Below the pieces are notes generated by a model, which saw nothing but the letters and a program-made list of their open reading frames with translations, was not told the DNA's origin and searched no databases. Of a stretch of 64,000 bases of DNA, positions 1-10,860 are shown in pieces (the first letter of the stretch is position 1; the number at the start of each line of letters is the position of its first letter). Position numbers and translations under genes: made by a program. Source of the DNA: Streptomyces sp. NRRL S-646 (GTDB lineage: Bacteria; Actinomycetota; Actinomycetes; Streptomycetales; Streptomycetaceae); the NCBI RefSeq assembly GCF_000720765.1, contig NZ_JODC01000018.1, forward strand, positions 62,001 through 126,000, written 5' to 3'.

Positions 1-20
1 GTGGCCTGGCCATGCACGGC

Positions 21-58
21 GAAGGGCCCCGGTCCCGAAAAGGGATCCGGAGCCCTTC
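21..58 (-). terminator. Terminator hairpin after the nuo operon
   Basis: The left arm begins GAAGGGC and ends TCCC, the loop is GAAA, and the right arm begins GGGA and ends GCCCTTC. Allowing one mismatch and one bulge, about 15 base pairs form. The hairpin lies 23 bases past the nuoN stop, so it probably ends the operon transcript. It is nearly symmetrical and could also stop a transcript coming from the left edge. Confidence 0.7.
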
Positions 59-80
59 TGCCACCCACCCGGCAGATGGA

Positions 81-1739
81 TCAGCGCACGAACACTCCTG
101 CCTGACTGGCCAGGTCCAGGAAGTACTGCGGCGCCACACCGAGCACCAGCGTGACCACGACGCCGAGCCCGATCGCGGCCATCGTCAGCGGCGAGGGCAC
201 GGCGACCGTCGGGCCTTCGGGCCGCGGCTCGCTGAAGAACATCAGCACGATCACGCGGATGTAGAAGAAGGCCGCGACCGCCGACGAGATCACACCGACC
301 ACGACCAGCGGGGCCGCCCCGCCCTCCGCCGCCGCCTTGAACACGGCGAACTTCCCGGCGAAGCCTGAGGTCAGCGGAATGCCGGCGAAGGCGAGCAGGA
401 ACACCGCGAACACGGCCGCCACCAGCGGTGACCGGCGGCCGAGCCCGGCCCACTTGGACAGATGCGTCGCCTCGCCGCCCGCGTCGCGCACCAGTGTCAC
501 CACCGCGAAGGCACCGATGGTCACGAAGGAGTAGGCGCCCAGGTAGAACAGGACGGAGGAGACACCGTCCTTCGACGTGGCGATGACACCCGCGAGGATG
601 AATCCGGCGTGTGCGATCGAGGAGTACGCCAGCAGTCGCTTGATGTCGGTCTGCGTGATCGCGACGATCGCGCCGCCGAGCATGGTGACGATCGCGACGG
701 CCCACATGACCGGCCGCCAGTCCCAGCGCAGGCCGGGCAGGACGACGTAGAGCAGCCGGAGCAGCGCGCCGAACGCGGCCACCTTCGTCGCCGCTGCCAT
801 GAACCCCGTCACCGGGGTCGGTGCGCCCTGGTAGACGTCCGGGGTCCACATGTGGAACGGGACGGCGCCGACCTTGAACAGCAGCCCCATGACGATCATC
901 GCGCCGCCGACGAGCAGCAGGGCGTCATTGCCCATCGTGTCGGCGAGCGCCGGGTCGACGTTCGTGACCGAACCGTCGACGACATGCGCGATCGTCGCGT
1001 ACGACACGGAGCCGGCGTAGCCGTAGAGCAGCGCGATGCCGAACAGCGTGAACGCGGAGGCGAAGGCGCCGAGCAGGAAGTACTTGACGGCGGCTTCCTG
1101 CGACATGAGCCGCTTGCGGCGGGCCAGGGCGCACAGGAGGTACAGCGGCAGTGAGAAGACTTCCAGGGCCACGAACAGGGTCAGCAGGTCGTTGGCCGAC
1201 AGGAAGACCAGCATGCCGGCGATCGCGAAGAGCAGCAGCGGGAACACCTCGGTGGTGGTGAACCCGGCCTTCACCGCCGCCTTTTCGCTGTCGCTGCCCG
1301 GCACGGACGCGGCCTGCGCGGCGAACGAGTCGACGCGGTTGCCGTGCGCCTCCGGGTCCAGGCGCCGCTCGGCGAAGGTGAACAGGCCGACCAGCCCGGC
1401 CAGCAGGATCGTGCCCTGCAGGAACAGGGACGGCCCGTCGACCGCGATGGCGCCCATCGCCGCGATGTGCGCCTTGGTGGTGCCGTACCCGTCGGCCGCG
1501 AGCGCCACAACCGCCGCGAAGGCGGCGACGAGCGCGACGGCGGACACGAACACCTGGGCGTAGTACCGGGACTTGCGCGGCACGAAGGCCTCGATCAGCA
1601 CCCCGACGATCGCCGCGCCCACGACGATCAAGGTGGGCGACAATTGCCCGTATTCGATCTTCGGTGCGGGGATCTTCGAGATCGGATCGGCCCCGGTTGC
1701 CACCGTTGTCCACAGGCTGTGGACGACTGATGCGCTCAC
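81..1739 (-). CDS. nuoN: NADH-quinone oxidoreductase subunit N
   Basis: This is a 552-residue membrane subunit of complex I, one of the three antiporter-like proteins (L, M, N) thought to pump protons. The sequence is almost all hydrophobic helices. It carries the Proton_antipo_M hallmark around residues 265-400, including the AVPFHMWTPDVYQGAPTPV stretch with conserved Lys and Glu positions nearby. The N-terminal 150 residues are looser, with a polar insert around residues 130-160, as often seen in actinobacterial NuoN. It is the last gene of the operon, its start overlaps the nuoM stop by four bases, and a terminator hairpin follows. Confidence 0.96.
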   Translation of the reverse strand: MSASVVHSLWTTVATGADPISKIPAPKIEYGQLSPTLIVVGAAIVGVLIEAFVPRKSRYYAQVFVSAVALVAAFAAVVALAADGYGTTKAHIAAMGAIAVDGPSLFLQGTILLAGLVGLFTFAERRLDPEAHGNRVDSFAAQAASVPGSDSEKAAVKAGFTTTEVFPLLLFAIAGMLVFLSANDLLTLFVALEVFSLPLYLLCALARRKRLMSQEAAVKYFLLGAFASAFTLFGIALLYGYAGSVSYATIAHVVDGSVTNVDPALADTMGNDALLLVGGAMIVMGLLFKVGAVPFHMWTPDVYQGAPTPVTGFMAAATKVAAFGALLRLLYVVLPGLRWDWRPVMWAVAIVTMLGGAIVAITQTDIKRLLAYSSIAHAGFILAGVIATSKDGVSSVLFYLGAYSFVTIGAFAVVTLVRDAGGEATHLSKWAGLGRRSPLVAAVFAVFLLAFAGIPLTSGFAGKFAVFKAAAEGGAAPLVVVGVISSAVAAFFYIRVIVLMFFSEPRPEGPTVAVPSPLTMAAIGLGVVVTLVLGVAPQYFLDLASQAGVFVR

Positions 1740-3310
1740 TTGGCCACCGCCTCCACCTCAGGCTTGGGGTCCTTCTTGTGTACGTCGGACAAGGTCGACT
1801 TCACCGCCGGGTTGACGATGTCGGTGACCGGCTTCGGATAGACGCCCAGGAAGATCAGCAGCACGATCAGGGGGGCGACTACCACCAGTTCGCGGACTCT
1901 GAGGTCCGGCATCGCGGAGACCTCCTGTTTCACCGGGCCGGTCATCGTCCGCTGGTAGAGGACGAGGGTGTAGAGCGCGGCGAGCACGATGCCGAAGGTG
2001 GCGATGATCCCGATGGCCGGGTAGCGCGTGAACGTGCCGACCAGGACCAGGAACTCACTCACGAACGGCGCGAGGCCGGGGAGCGACAGGGTTGCCAGGC
2101 CACCCACCAGGAACGTGCCGGCCAGGACCGGGGCGACCTTCTGCACACCGCCGTAGTCGGCGATGAGCCGCGAGCCGCGCCGGGAGATCAGGAAGCCCGC
2201 GACCAGCATCAACGCGGCGGTGGAGATGCCGTGGTTGACCATGTAGAGCGTCGCTCCGGACTGGCCCTGGCTGGTCATCGCGAAGATGCCCAGGATGATG
2301 AACCCGAAGTGCGAGATCGACGCGTATGCGACCAGCCGCTTGATGTCCCGCTGTCCGACCGCGAGCAGCGCCCCGTAGATGATGCTGATCAGGGCCAGGA
2401 CGAGGATGGCGGGCGTCGCCCACTTCGAGGCCTCCGGGAACAGCTGGAGGCAGAAGCGGAGCATCGCGAAGGTGCCCACCTTGTCGACGACCGCGGTGAT
2501 GAGGACGGCGACCGGGGCGGTGGCTTCCTGCATGGCGTTGGGCAGCCAGGTGTGCAGCGGCCACAGCGGCGCCTTCACCGCGAAGGCGAAGAAGAAGCCG
2601 AGGAACAGCCAGCGTTCGGTGCTGGTCGCCATGTGCAGCGAGCCGTTCGCGCGGGCCTGCACGATCTCCTGGAGGCTGAAGTTCCCGGCCACCACGTACA
2701 GCCCGATCACTGCGGCCAGCATGATCAGGCCGCCGACCAGGTTGTAGAGGAGGAACTTGACGGCCGCGTACGACCGTTGCGTCGACGCCGCCTCCTCGCC
2801 GTGCTCGTGGGCACGGTCCCCGAAGCCGCCGATGAGGAAGTACATCGGGATCAGCATGGCTTCGAAGAAGATGTAGAAGAGGAAGACGTCGGTGGCCTCG
2901 AAGGAGATGATCACCATCGCCTCGACGCCGAGGATCAGGGCGAAGAAGCCCTGCGTCGGCCGCCACCGCTTGCTGCCCGTCTCCAGCGGGTCGGCGTCGT
3001 GCCAGCCCGCGAGGATGATGAACGGGATCAGCAGGGCGGTCAGCACGAGCAGCGCCACCGCGATGCCGTCCACTCCCAGTTCGTACCTGACGCCGAAGTC
3101 CGCGATCCAGGCGTGGGATTCGGTCAGTTGGTAGCGGCCGCCGTCCGGGTCGAAGCGGACCAGGACGGTGATGGCGAGGGCGAGGGTGGCGAGCGAGACG
3201 ATCAGCGCCAGCCATTTGGCGGCGGTGCGCTGCGCGGCCGGTACGGCGGCCGTGGCGACCGCCCCGATCGCCGGGAGCACCGCCGTCGCTGTCAGCAGAG
3301 GAAAGGACAT
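1736..3310 (-). CDS. nuoM: NADH-quinone oxidoreductase subunit M
   Basis: This is a 524-residue antiporter-like membrane subunit of complex I. The start chosen is the ATG giving MSFPLLTATAVLPAIG, which places a hydrophobic helix at the N-terminus. The frame is open far upstream, but that part is only the antisense shadow of nuoL. Landmarks are a FEAMLIPMYFLIGG helix, the APLWPLHTWLPNAMQEAT segment typical of NuoM, and the AYASISHFGFI motif. It begins five bases after the nuoL stop and overlaps nuoN by four bases, so it is translated as part of the polycistron. Confidence 0.96.
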   Translation of the reverse strand: MSFPLLTATAVLPAIGAVATAAVPAAQRTAAKWLALIVSLATLALAITVLVRFDPDGGRYQLTESHAWIADFGVRYELGVDGIAVALLVLTALLIPFIILAGWHDADPLETGSKRWRPTQGFFALILGVEAMVIISFEATDVFLFYIFFEAMLIPMYFLIGGFGDRAHEHGEEAASTQRSYAAVKFLLYNLVGGLIMLAAVIGLYVVAGNFSLQEIVQARANGSLHMATSTERWLFLGFFFAFAVKAPLWPLHTWLPNAMQEATAPVAVLITAVVDKVGTFAMLRFCLQLFPEASKWATPAILVLALISIIYGALLAVGQRDIKRLVAYASISHFGFIILGIFAMTSQGQSGATLYMVNHGISTAALMLVAGFLISRRGSRLIADYGGVQKVAPVLAGTFLVGGLATLSLPGLAPFVSEFLVLVGTFTRYPAIGIIATFGIVLAALYTLVLYQRTMTGPVKQEVSAMPDLRVRELVVVAPLIVLLIFLGVYPKPVTDIVNPAVKSTLSDVHKKDPKPEVEAVAK

Positions 3311-3315
3311 CGGTA

Positions 3316-5211
3316 TCAGACCGCCCTCATCAGCAGGGTCGCGGCGATGAGGACCGCCGCACCGCCGAACATCGAGACCGCGTACGACCGCGCGAAGCCG
3401 TTCTGCAGCTTGCGCATGCGCCCGGACAGGCCGCCGACCGAGGCCGCCGTGCCGTTGACGACGCCGTCGACCAGGGTGTGGTCGACGTACACCAGGGAGC
3501 GTGTGAGGTGTTCGCCGCCGCGGACCAGGACGACGTGGTTGAAGTCGTCCTGCAGCAGGTCGCGCCGGGCGGCCCGGGTGAGCAGCGATCCGCGGGGGGC
3601 GACGGCCGGGACCGGGCGGCGACCGTACATGGCGTACGCGATGCCGACGCCGATGAGCAGGCAGACCATCGTCCCGCCGGTGACCGCCGCGGCGCTGAGT
3701 GGGGAGTCGCCCTCGCTGTGGCCGGTGACCGGCTCCAGCCAGTGCAGGAAGCGGTCGCCGATGCTGAAGAACGCGCCGCCGAAGACCGAGCCGACGGCCA
3801 GCACGATCATGGGGATCGTCATGACCTTCGGGGACTCGTGCGGGTGCGGCTCGTTGCCGTGCTCGTCCGGCTGCCAGCGCTTCTCGCCGAAGAACGTCAT
3901 CAGCATCACCCGCGTCATGTAGAACGCGGTGATGGCCGCACCCAGCAGCGCGCAGGTGCCCAGGATCCAGCCCTCGGTGCCGCCCTTCGCGAAGGCCGCC
4001 TCGATGATCTTGTCCTTGGAGAAGAAGCCGGACAGGCCGGGGAAGCCGATGATGGCGAGGTAGCCGAGGCCGAAGGTGATGAAGGTGACCGGCATGTACT
4101 TGCGCAGGCCGCCGTACTTCCTCATGTCGACCTCGTCGTTCATGCCGTGCATGACCGATCCGGCGCCGAGGAAGAGCCCGGCCTTGAAGAAGCCGTGCGT
4201 CACCAGGTGCATGATCGCGAAGACGTAGCCGATGGGGCCGAGGCCCGCCGCGAGGACCATGTAGCCGATCTGCGACATGGTCGAGCCGGCCAGCGCCTTC
4301 TTGATGTCGTCCTTCGCGCAACCGACGATCGCACCGAACAGGAGCGTGACGGCACCGACCATTGTGACCGCCAGCTGTGCGTCGGGCGCGGCGTTGAAGA
4401 TCGCTCCGGAGCGGACGATGAGGTAGACGCCGGCGGTCACCATGGTCGCGGCGTGGATGAGGGCCGAGACCGGGGTCGGGCCCTCCATCGCGTCCCCGAG
4501 CCAGGACTGCAGCGGCACCTGGGCGGACTTGCCGCACGCGGCGAGCAGGAGCATCAGGCCGATGGCGGTGAGCTTGCCCTCGCCGGTGTCCCCGGTATGG
4601 CTGAGGACCGGCCCGAAGGCGAAGGTCCCGAACGTCGTGAACATCAGCATGATGGCGATGGACAGGCCCATGTCGCCGACGCGGTTGACCAGGAAGGCCT
4701 TCTTCGCCGCGGTCGCCGCGCTGGGCTTGTGCTGCCAGAAGCCGATCAGGAGGTACGAGGCGAGACCGACGCCCTCCCAACCGACGTACAGCAGCAGGTA
4801 GTTGTCGGCGAGGACGAGCAGCAGCATTGCCGCGAGGAACAGGTTCAGATAGCCGAAGAAGCGGCGGCGGCGCTCGTCGTGCTCCATGTACCCGACCGAG
4901 TACAGGTGGATCAGCGAGCCGACGCCGGTGATCAGCAGGACGAACGTCATCGAAAGCTGGTCGAGGCGGAAGGCGACGTCCGCCTGGAAGCCCTGGACCG
5001 GGACCCAGCTGAACAGATGCTGCATCAGGGTCCGGTGTTCGGCGTCCTTGCCGAGCAGGTCGGCGAAGAGGACGACGCCGATGACGAAGGAGGCTCCGGC
5101 GAGGACGGTGCCGATCCAGTGGCCGACGGCATCGAGCCGCCGGCCGCCGCACAGCAGTACGGCCGCTCCGAGCAGTGGCGCCGCCACCAGCAGCGCAATC
5201 AGGTTCTCCAC
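3316..5211 (-). CDS. nuoL: NADH-quinone oxidoreductase subunit L
   Basis: This is a 631-residue membrane subunit, the distal antiporter-like protein that carries the long lateral helix of complex I. It starts with GTG. The Proton_antipo_N region ([19 protein letters not shown]) and Proton_antipo_M region ([20 protein letters not shown]) are clear, and the C-terminal 120 residues contain the extra helices expected of NuoL. Its length is normal for actinobacteria. It follows nuoK after 14 bases and precedes nuoM by five bases. Confidence 0.97.
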   Translation of the reverse strand: MENLIALLVAAPLLGAAVLLCGGRRLDAVGHWIGTVLAGASFVIGVVLFADLLGKDAEHRTLMQHLFSWVPVQGFQADVAFRLDQLSMTFVLLITGVGSLIHLYSVGYMEHDERRRRFFGYLNLFLAAMLLLVLADNYLLLYVGWEGVGLASYLLIGFWQHKPSAATAAKKAFLVNRVGDMGLSIAIMLMFTTFGTFAFGPVLSHTGDTGEGKLTAIGLMLLLAACGKSAQVPLQSWLGDAMEGPTPVSALIHAATMVTAGVYLIVRSGAIFNAAPDAQLAVTMVGAVTLLFGAIVGCAKDDIKKALAGSTMSQIGYMVLAAGLGPIGYVFAIMHLVTHGFFKAGLFLGAGSVMHGMNDEVDMRKYGGLRKYMPVTFITFGLGYLAIIGFPGLSGFFSKDKIIEAAFAKGGTEGWILGTCALLGAAITAFYMTRVMLMTFFGEKRWQPDEHGNEPHPHESPKVMTIPMIVLAVGSVFGGAFFSIGDRFLHWLEPVTGHSEGDSPLSAAAVTGGTMVCLLIGVGIAYAMYGRRPVPAVAPRGSLLTRAARRDLLQDDFNHVVLVRGGEHLTRSLVYVDHTLVDGVVNGTAASVGGLSGRMRKLQNGFARSYAVSMFGGAAVLIAATLLMRAV

Positions 5212-5225
5212 GATTCAGCGACCCC

Positions 5226-5525
5226 TCAGAGCTTCATCAGGCTGGCGTCGTCGACCGAGGCCGAGTGGCGGGAACGGAACAGGGACACGATGATCGCGAG
5301 GCCGACCACGACCTCTGCGGCGGCGACGACCATCGTGAAGAAGGCGATGATCTGGCCGTCGAGATTGCCGTGCATCCGGGAGAAGGTGACGAACGCGAGG
5401 TTGCAGGCGTTGAGCATGAGCTCGATACACATGAACACGACGATCGCGTTGCGCCTGATCAGTACGCCGGTGGCGCCGATCGTGAACAACAGGGCAGCGA
5501 GATACAGGTAGTTGACCGGGTTCAC
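5226..5525 (-). CDS. nuoK: NADH-quinone oxidoreductase subunit K
   Basis: This is a 99-residue membrane subunit with three hydrophobic helices, the usual size for NuoK, which resembles MrpC. The conserved [18 protein letters not shown] helix carries the glutamate that lies on the proton path in complex I. Its ATG overlaps the nuoJ stop by four bases, which suggests translational coupling. Confidence 0.96.
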   Translation of the reverse strand: MNPVNYLYLAALLFTIGATGVLIRRNAIVVFMCIELMLNACNLAFVTFSRMHGNLDGQIIAFFTMVVAAAEVVVGLAIIVSLFRSRHSASVDDASLMKL

Positions 5526-6364
5526 TTCGACGCCTCCTCGGCCCGCTTGAGGTTCGCCGGATCGATCGCGGTCCGCTCCAGGCGCTCCTGAGCGCGCTGC
5601 TCCAGCGCCCGCAGGTCGTTGAGCGCCTCGGCCGACACGTCACGGATCTGGCCGCGTTCACGCAGCGTCTTGCTGACCGTGAGCTCGGACGGGGTGCCGT
5701 CGGGCAGCAGGCCCGCGATGTCCACCGCGTTGTGCCGGGCGTACACGCCGGGCGCCGGCAGCGGCGGTACGTACTTGCCTTCCCGGACGCGCTGTTCGGA
5801 CAGCTCGCGCTGGGTCTTGGCGCGTTCGGTGCGCTCGCGGTGCGTGAGCACCATGGCGCCGACGGCTGCCGTGATCAGCAGGGCACCGGTGATTTCGAAG
5901 GCGAAGACGTACTTGGTGAAGATGAGGGCCGCGAGGCCCTCCACATTGCCGTTGGCGTTCGCCTCGCCCAGGCCGTTGAACTCCTTGAGGGAGGCGTTGC
6001 CGATCCCGGCGAGGAGCAGGATGCCGAAGCCGAGCCCGCAGAGAAGTGCCAGCCAGCGCTGGCCCTTGATGGTCTCCTTCAGGGAGTCCGCAGCCGTCAC
6101 GCCGACGAGCATCACCACGAACAGGAACAGCATCATGATCGCGCCGGTGTAGACGACGATCTGCACGATGCCCAGGAAGTAGGCGCCGTTGGCGAGGTAG
6201 AAGATCGCCAGGATGATCATGGTGCCGGCGAGCGAGAGCGCGCTGTGCACGGCCCTCTTCATGAAGACGGTGGCCAGCGCACCGATCACGGCGACGGTGC
6301 CGAGGACCCAGAACTGGAAGGCCTCTCCGGTGGAGGTGGAGTAGGCGGCGAGTTGCGCGCTCAT
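5522..6364 (-). CDS. nuoJ: NADH-quinone oxidoreductase subunit J
   Basis: This is a 280-residue membrane subunit. Residues 20-165 hold five hydrophobic helices, including the NuoJ signature around [20 protein letters not shown], whose helix has a pi-bulge in known structures. The last 100 residues form a charged, probably cytoplasmic tail rich in Arg, Glu and Ala that E. coli NuoJ (about 184 residues) lacks. Such tails are common in streptomycetes. It overlaps both nuoI and nuoK by four bases. Confidence 0.96.
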   Translation of the reverse strand: MSAQLAAYSTSTGEAFQFWVLGTVAVIGALATVFMKRAVHSALSLAGTMIILAIFYLANGAYFLGIVQIVVYTGAIMMLFLFVVMLVGVTAADSLKETIKGQRWLALLCGLGFGILLLAGIGNASLKEFNGLGEANANGNVEGLAALIFTKYVFAFEITGALLITAAVGAMVLTHRERTERAKTQRELSEQRVREGKYVPPLPAPGVYARHNAVDIAGLLPDGTPSELTVSKTLRERGQIRDVSAEALNDLRALEQRAQERLERTAIDPANLKRAEEASK

Positions 6365-7002
6365 CGGCCGATCACCTTCTCCGAGGCGGGCTCGTCCTCA
6401 CCGGAGGTGGAGGCGGCTTCCTGGACGACCTCGCCCTTGGACAGGGCCACCTGGCGCTCGGTACCGGGCGCGGCCTCGGTGACGAGTCCCCGGTAGTAGT
6501 CCTGCTCGTCCATCCCCGGGTAGATGGCGTGCGGGCTGTCGACCATGCCCTCTTCGAGACCGGCGAGCAGCTGCTCCTTGGTGTAGATGAGGTTGGCGCG
6601 GCTGCTGTCGGCGAGCTCGAACTCATTGGTCATCGTGAGCGCGCGCGTGGGGCACGCCTCGATGCACAGACCGCACAGGATGCAGCGGGCGTAGTTGATC
6701 TGGTACACGCGCCCGTACCGCTCGCCGGGCGAGTAGCGCTCCTCGTCCGTGTTGTCGGCGCCCTCCACGTAGATGGCGTCGGCGGGGCAGGCCCAGGCGC
6801 ACAGCTCGCAGCCGACGCACTTCTCCAGGCCGTCCGGATGGCGGTTGAGCTGGTGCCGTCCGTGGAACCGGGGGGCGGTGGTCTTCTGCTGCTCCGGGTA
6901 CTGCTCGGTCAGCCGCTTCTTGAACATGGCCTTGAAGGTCACGCCGAAGCCTGCGACGGGGTTCATGAAACCGGGCTTGGTCTCCTTGGGCTCCTCAGCC
7001 AT
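6361..7002 (-). CDS. nuoI: NADH-quinone oxidoreductase subunit I
   Basis: This is a 213-residue ferredoxin-like subunit that passes electrons from the peripheral arm toward the quinone site. Two [4Fe-4S] motifs are visible: [12 protein letters not shown] near residue 60 and [12 protein letters not shown] near residue 105. The chosen start gives [11 protein letters not shown] and has an AAAGGAGG ribosome site six bases upstream. An upstream in-frame start would add 20 residues lying inside nuoH. The start overlaps the end of nuoH by eight bases. Confidence 0.96.
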   Translation of the reverse strand: MAEEPKETKPGFMNPVAGFGVTFKAMFKKRLTEQYPEQQKTTAPRFHGRHQLNRHPDGLEKCVGCELCAWACPADAIYVEGADNTDEERYSPGERYGRVYQINYARCILCGLCIEACPTRALTMTNEFELADSSRANLIYTKEQLLAGLEEGMVDSPHAIYPGMDEQDYYRGLVTEAAPGTERQVALSKGEVVQEAASTSGEDEPASEKVIGR

Positions 7003-8359
7003 CGGACGCCTCCTTTCCATCCGAAGATCCGTCACTGGCAGTATCCGACCCACCACTGACAATCAGCTCTCGCTCGCGGCGCGGACTGCGCCTCGGCACC
7101 GGCGGCAACTCCTGTCCCGGCAGTGGCGGTACGGGGAATCCGCCCGCCATCGGGTCGAATCCGGCGGGCGCCTCGGCGGCCTGCCTGTCCTCCTTGGCCT
7201 TCTCGCGGAACATGTCGGCGATGAAGGACAACAGCAGGAGGGCGAGGACGCCGCCGGCGATGTAGAGGGCGATGTCGGCGAAGTCGTAGTTCTCGTTCCT
7301 GAGCGCCCGGACGGTCGCGACCAGCATCAGCCAGACCACGGAGACCGGGATGAGGACCTTCCAGCCCAGCTTCATCAGCTGGTCGTAGCGGACCCGTGGG
7401 AGGGTGCCGCGCAGCCAGATGAAGAGGAACAGCAGCAGCTGCACCTTGATCACGAACCAGAGCAGCGGCCACCAGCCGTGGTTGGCACCCTCCCAGAAGG
7501 TGCTGATCGGCCAGGGGGCGCGCCACCCGCCGAGGAAGAGCGTGGTCGACACGGCCGAGACCGTCACCATGTTCACGTACTCGGCGAGCATGAACATCGC
7601 GAACTTGATCGACGAGTACTCGGTGTTGAAGCCGCCGACCAGGTCGCCCTCGGACTCCGGCATGTCGAAGGGGGCGCGGTTGGTCTCGCCGACCATCGTG
7701 ACGATGTAGAGGATGAAGGAGACCGGCAGCAGGACGATGTACCAGCGGTCGTGCTGCTGCTCGACGATCGTCGACGTCGACATCGACCCCGAGTAGAGGA
7801 ACACGGAGGCGAAGGCGGCGCCCATGGCGATCTCGTACGAGATCATCTGCGCGCAGGAGCGCAGGCCGCCGAGGAGCGGGTAGGTGGATCCGGAACTCCA
7901 ACCCGCAAGGACGATGCCGTAGATGCCGACCGAGGCGACCGCGAGGATGAACAGCATCGCGATCGGCAGGTCGGTCAGCTGCATCGTGGTGCGCGTGCCG
8001 AAGATCGAGATCTCGTTGTCGGCCGGGCCGAAGGGGATCACCGCGATCGCCATGAAGGCCGGGATGGCCGCGATGATCGGCGCGAGGACGTAGACGACCT
8101 TGTCCGCGCGTTTGACGATGACGTCTTCCTTGAGCATCAGCTTGATGCCGTCGGCGAGCGACTGGAGCATGCCCCAGGGGCCGTGCCGGTTCGGGCCGAT
8201 GCGCAGCTGCATCCAGGCGACGACCTTGCGCTCCCAGACGATGGAGAACAGCACGGTCACCATCAGGAAGGCGAAGCAGAAGACGGCCTTGATGACGACC
8301 AGCCACCAGGGGTCGCGGCCGAACATCGAGAGGTCTTCAGCGGCGAGGTACGGGCTCAT
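6995..8359 (-). CDS. nuoH: NADH-quinone oxidoreductase subunit H
   Basis: This is a 454-residue membrane subunit that forms much of the quinone-binding chamber of complex I. Eight hydrophobic helices precede residue 390. Family hallmarks include [20 protein letters not shown] near residue 52 and the [20 protein letters not shown] segment near residue 225. A polar tail of about 60 residues rich in Pro, Arg and Ser follows, longer than in E. coli (325 residues in all). The gene overlaps nuoG by four bases at its start. Confidence 0.97.
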   Translation of the reverse strand: MSPYLAAEDLSMFGRDPWWLVVIKAVFCFAFLMVTVLFSIVWERKVVAWMQLRIGPNRHGPWGMLQSLADGIKLMLKEDVIVKRADKVVYVLAPIIAAIPAFMAIAVIPFGPADNEISIFGTRTTMQLTDLPIAMLFILAVASVGIYGIVLAGWSSGSTYPLLGGLRSCAQMISYEIAMGAAFASVFLYSGSMSTSTIVEQQHDRWYIVLLPVSFILYIVTMVGETNRAPFDMPESEGDLVGGFNTEYSSIKFAMFMLAEYVNMVTVSAVSTTLFLGGWRAPWPISTFWEGANHGWWPLLWFVIKVQLLLFLFIWLRGTLPRVRYDQLMKLGWKVLIPVSVVWLMLVATVRALRNENYDFADIALYIAGGVLALLLLSFIADMFREKAKEDRQAAEAPAGFDPMAGGFPVPPLPGQELPPVPRRSPRRERELIVSGGSDTASDGSSDGKEASDG

Positions 8360-10860
8360 GCCTCCACCTCCTTGGGGGCCTCGCCGACGAGCGTCGCCGG
8401 GCCGATACGGACGAGAGCGCCGGGCAGCGCCCCGGTGTCGGAGGCGACGCCCCCGCCTGCGGAGTTCAGCGGGAGCCAGACCACACGGTCGGGCATCTCC
8501 GCGATCCGCAGCGGCAGTTCGACCGCTCCGGAGGGACCTGTCACGACGATGGTGTCGCCGTCCTTGACGCCCGCCTCGGTGGCGGTCGCGCCCGACACGC
8601 GCGCGTGGGCGGCGTGCCGGGTTCCGGCGAGCGCTTCGTCGCCCTCCTGGAGGAGTCCCTGGTCGAGCAGCAGCCGGTGCCCGGCCAGTACGGCTTCCCC
8701 GGCGGCGGGCCGCGGCAACTGGGCCGCGGTTTCCAGGGGTTCGGTGGCGCGGGGCCCGTCCCAGGGGCCGAGCCGGTCGATCTCCGCGCGCACGGTGCGC
8801 AGATCCGGCAGACCCAGGTGGACGTCCATGGCGTCGGCCAGCATCTGCAGCACGCGCGCGTCGGTGGGCGCGAGGCGGCGGGTCATCTGGTCCGGCTTGA
8901 GCGCGGCCTCGAAGAACCGCACCCGGCCTTCCCAGTTGAGGAAGGTGCCGGCCTTCTCGGCGACCGCGGCGACGGGAAGTACGACGTCGGCGCGCTCGGT
9001 GACCTCACTGGGGCGCAGCTCCAGCGACACCACGAAGCCGGCCTCCTGCAGCGCTTCACGCGCGCGTGCCGGGTCCGGCAGGTCGGCGACCTCGACGCCC
9101 GCGACCAGCAGTGCCTGCAGCTCGCCGGTCGCGGCGGCCTCGACGATCTGACTGGTGTCGCGGCCGTAGCGGTGCGGGAGTTCGGCGAGGCCCCAGGCCG
9201 CTGCGACCTCCTCACGCGCGCGTGGATCGGTGGCCGGGCGTCCGCCCGGCAGCAGCGAGGGCAGCGCGCCCGCCTCGAGGGCACCGCGCTCACCGGCCCG
9301 CCGCGGGATCCACACCAGCTGGGCGCCGGTCGCGGCGGCGGCCCGTACGGCTGCGGTCAGTCCGCCTGCCACAGCGGCCAGCCGCTCACCGACGACGATC
9401 ACCGCGCCCTCGGCGCGCAGCGCCTCGGCCGCCTTGGCCCCGCCGTCCTCCAGTCCGACGCCGCTGGCGAGTGCGTCCAGCCACTCGGTCTCGGTGCCCG
9501 GGGCGGCCGCCAGCAGGGTGCCGCCGGCCTTCTCGAGACCGCGGGTGGTGTGCGTGGCCAGCGAGAACACCTGCTGACCGTGCCCCCGCCAGGCCTTGCG
9601 CAGCCGCAGGAAGACGCCGGGCGCCTCCTCCTCGGCCTCGAACCCGACCAGCAGCACCGCAGGCGCCTTCTCCAGGGAGGTGTACGTGACGCCCGTACCG
9701 TCGAGATCACGTCCTCGTCCGGCGATCTTCGCGGCGAGGAAGTCTGACTCCTCGCCGCCGTGCACGCGCGCGCGGAAGTCGATGTCGTTCGTGTCGAGGG
9801 CCACGCGTGCGAACTTGCTGTACGCGTAGGCGTCCTCGACGGTGAGGCGGCCGCCGGTCAGGACGCCGGTCCTGCCGCGGGAGGCGAGCAGTCCCTGCGC
9901 GGCGATCTGCAGCGCCTCCGGCCAGGAGGCCGGTTCGAGGTCACCCTCCGCGTTCCGTACGAGCGGTGTCTGGAGCCGGTCGCGCTGCTGTGCGTACCGG
10001 AACCCGAACCGCCCCTTGTCGCAGATCCACTCCTCGTTGACCTCGGGGTCGTTGGCGGCGAGCCGCCGCATGACCTTGCCACGCCGGTGGTCGGTGCGGG
10101 TGGCGCAGCCGCCGGAGCAGTGCTCGCACACGCTCGGGGAGGACACCAGGTCGAAGGGGCGGGAGCGGAATCGGTACGCCGCCGAGGTGAGCGCGCCGAC
10201 CGGGCAGATCTGGATGGTGTTGCCGGAGAAGTACGACTCGAAGGGGTCACCCTCGCCGGTGCCGACCTGCTGCAGCGCGCCCCGCTCGACCAGCTCGATC
10301 ATCGGGTCGCCCGCGATCTGGTTGGAGAAGCGGGTGCAGCGGGCGCACAGCACGCACCGCTCACGGTCGAGCAGCACCTGCGTGGAGATCGGCACGGGCT
10401 TCTCGTACGTCCGCTTCTTGCCCTCGAAGCGCGACTCGGCCTGCCCGTGGGACATCGCCTGGTTCTGCAGGGGACACTCGCCGCCCTTGTCGCAGACCGG
10501 GCAGTCCAGCGGGTGGTTGATGAGGAGCAGCTCCATCACGCCGTGCTGGGCCTTCTCGGCGACCGGCGAGGTGAGGTGCGTCTTCACGACCATGCCGTCC
10601 GTGCACGTGATCGTGCAGGACGCCATCGGCTTGCGCTGGCCCTCGACCTCGACGATGCACTGGCGGCAGGCGCCGGCCGGGTCGAGCAGGGGATGGTCGC
10701 AGAACCGGGGGATCTCGATGCCGAGCTGCTCGGCGGCCCGGATGACCAGGGTGCCCTTGGGCACGCTGATCTCGGCGCCGTCGATCGTCAGCGAGACGAG
10801 ATCCTCCGGCGGGACCGCCGCCTCTCCCCCACCCGTGGGAGCGCTGGTGGTCACGGTCAT
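8356..10860 (-). CDS. nuoG: NADH-quinone oxidoreductase subunit G
   Basis: This is an 834-residue iron-sulfur subunit of the peripheral arm. The ATG giving [15 protein letters not shown] was chosen because the open frame upstream lies inside nuoF. The N-terminal 2Fe-2S domain has cysteines in [13 protein letters not shown] context, followed by the His-Cys3 cluster region ([17 protein letters not shown]) and a 4Fe-4S pair ([11 protein letters not shown]). A molybdopterin-oxidoreductase-like fold with [13 protein letters not shown] follows. The last 350 residues are less conserved and Ala-rich, as usual in actinobacteria. Confidence 0.96.
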   Translation of the reverse strand: MTVTTSAPTGGGEAAVPPEDLVSLTIDGAEISVPKGTLVIRAAEQLGIEIPRFCDHPLLDPAGACRQCIVEVEGQRKPMASCTITCTDGMVVKTHLTSPVAEKAQHGVMELLLINHPLDCPVCDKGGECPLQNQAMSHGQAESRFEGKKRTYEKPVPISTQVLLDRERCVLCARCTRFSNQIAGDPMIELVERGALQQVGTGEGDPFESYFSGNTIQICPVGALTSAAYRFRSRPFDLVSSPSVCEHCSGGCATRTDHRRGKVMRRLAANDPEVNEEWICDKGRFGFRYAQQRDRLQTPLVRNAEGDLEPASWPEALQIAAQGLLASRGRTGVLTGGRLTVEDAYAYSKFARVALDTNDIDFRARVHGGEESDFLAAKIAGRGRDLDGTGVTYTSLEKAPAVLLVGFEAEEEAPGVFLRLRKAWRGHGQQVFSLATHTTRGLEKAGGTLLAAAPGTETEWLDALASGVGLEDGGAKAAEALRAEGAVIVVGERLAAVAGGLTAAVRAAAATGAQLVWIPRRAGERGALEAGALPSLLPGGRPATDPRAREEVAAAWGLAELPHRYGRDTSQIVEAAATGELQALLVAGVEVADLPDPARAREALQEAGFVVSLELRPSEVTERADVVLPVAAVAEKAGTFLNWEGRVRFFEAALKPDQMTRRLAPTDARVLQMLADAMDVHLGLPDLRTVRAEIDRLGPWDGPRATEPLETAAQLPRPAAGEAVLAGHRLLLDQGLLQEGDEALAGTRHAAHARVSGATATEAGVKDGDTIVVTGPSGAVELPLRIAEMPDRVVWLPLNSAGGGVASDTGALPGALVRIGPATLVGEAPKEVEA

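Noticed and set aside
1664..3922. Very long open frame on the plus strand across nuoM/nuoN
   Set aside because: It is antisense to clear complex I genes and has the repetitive His/Arg/Asp content typical of shadow frames in high-GC DNA.
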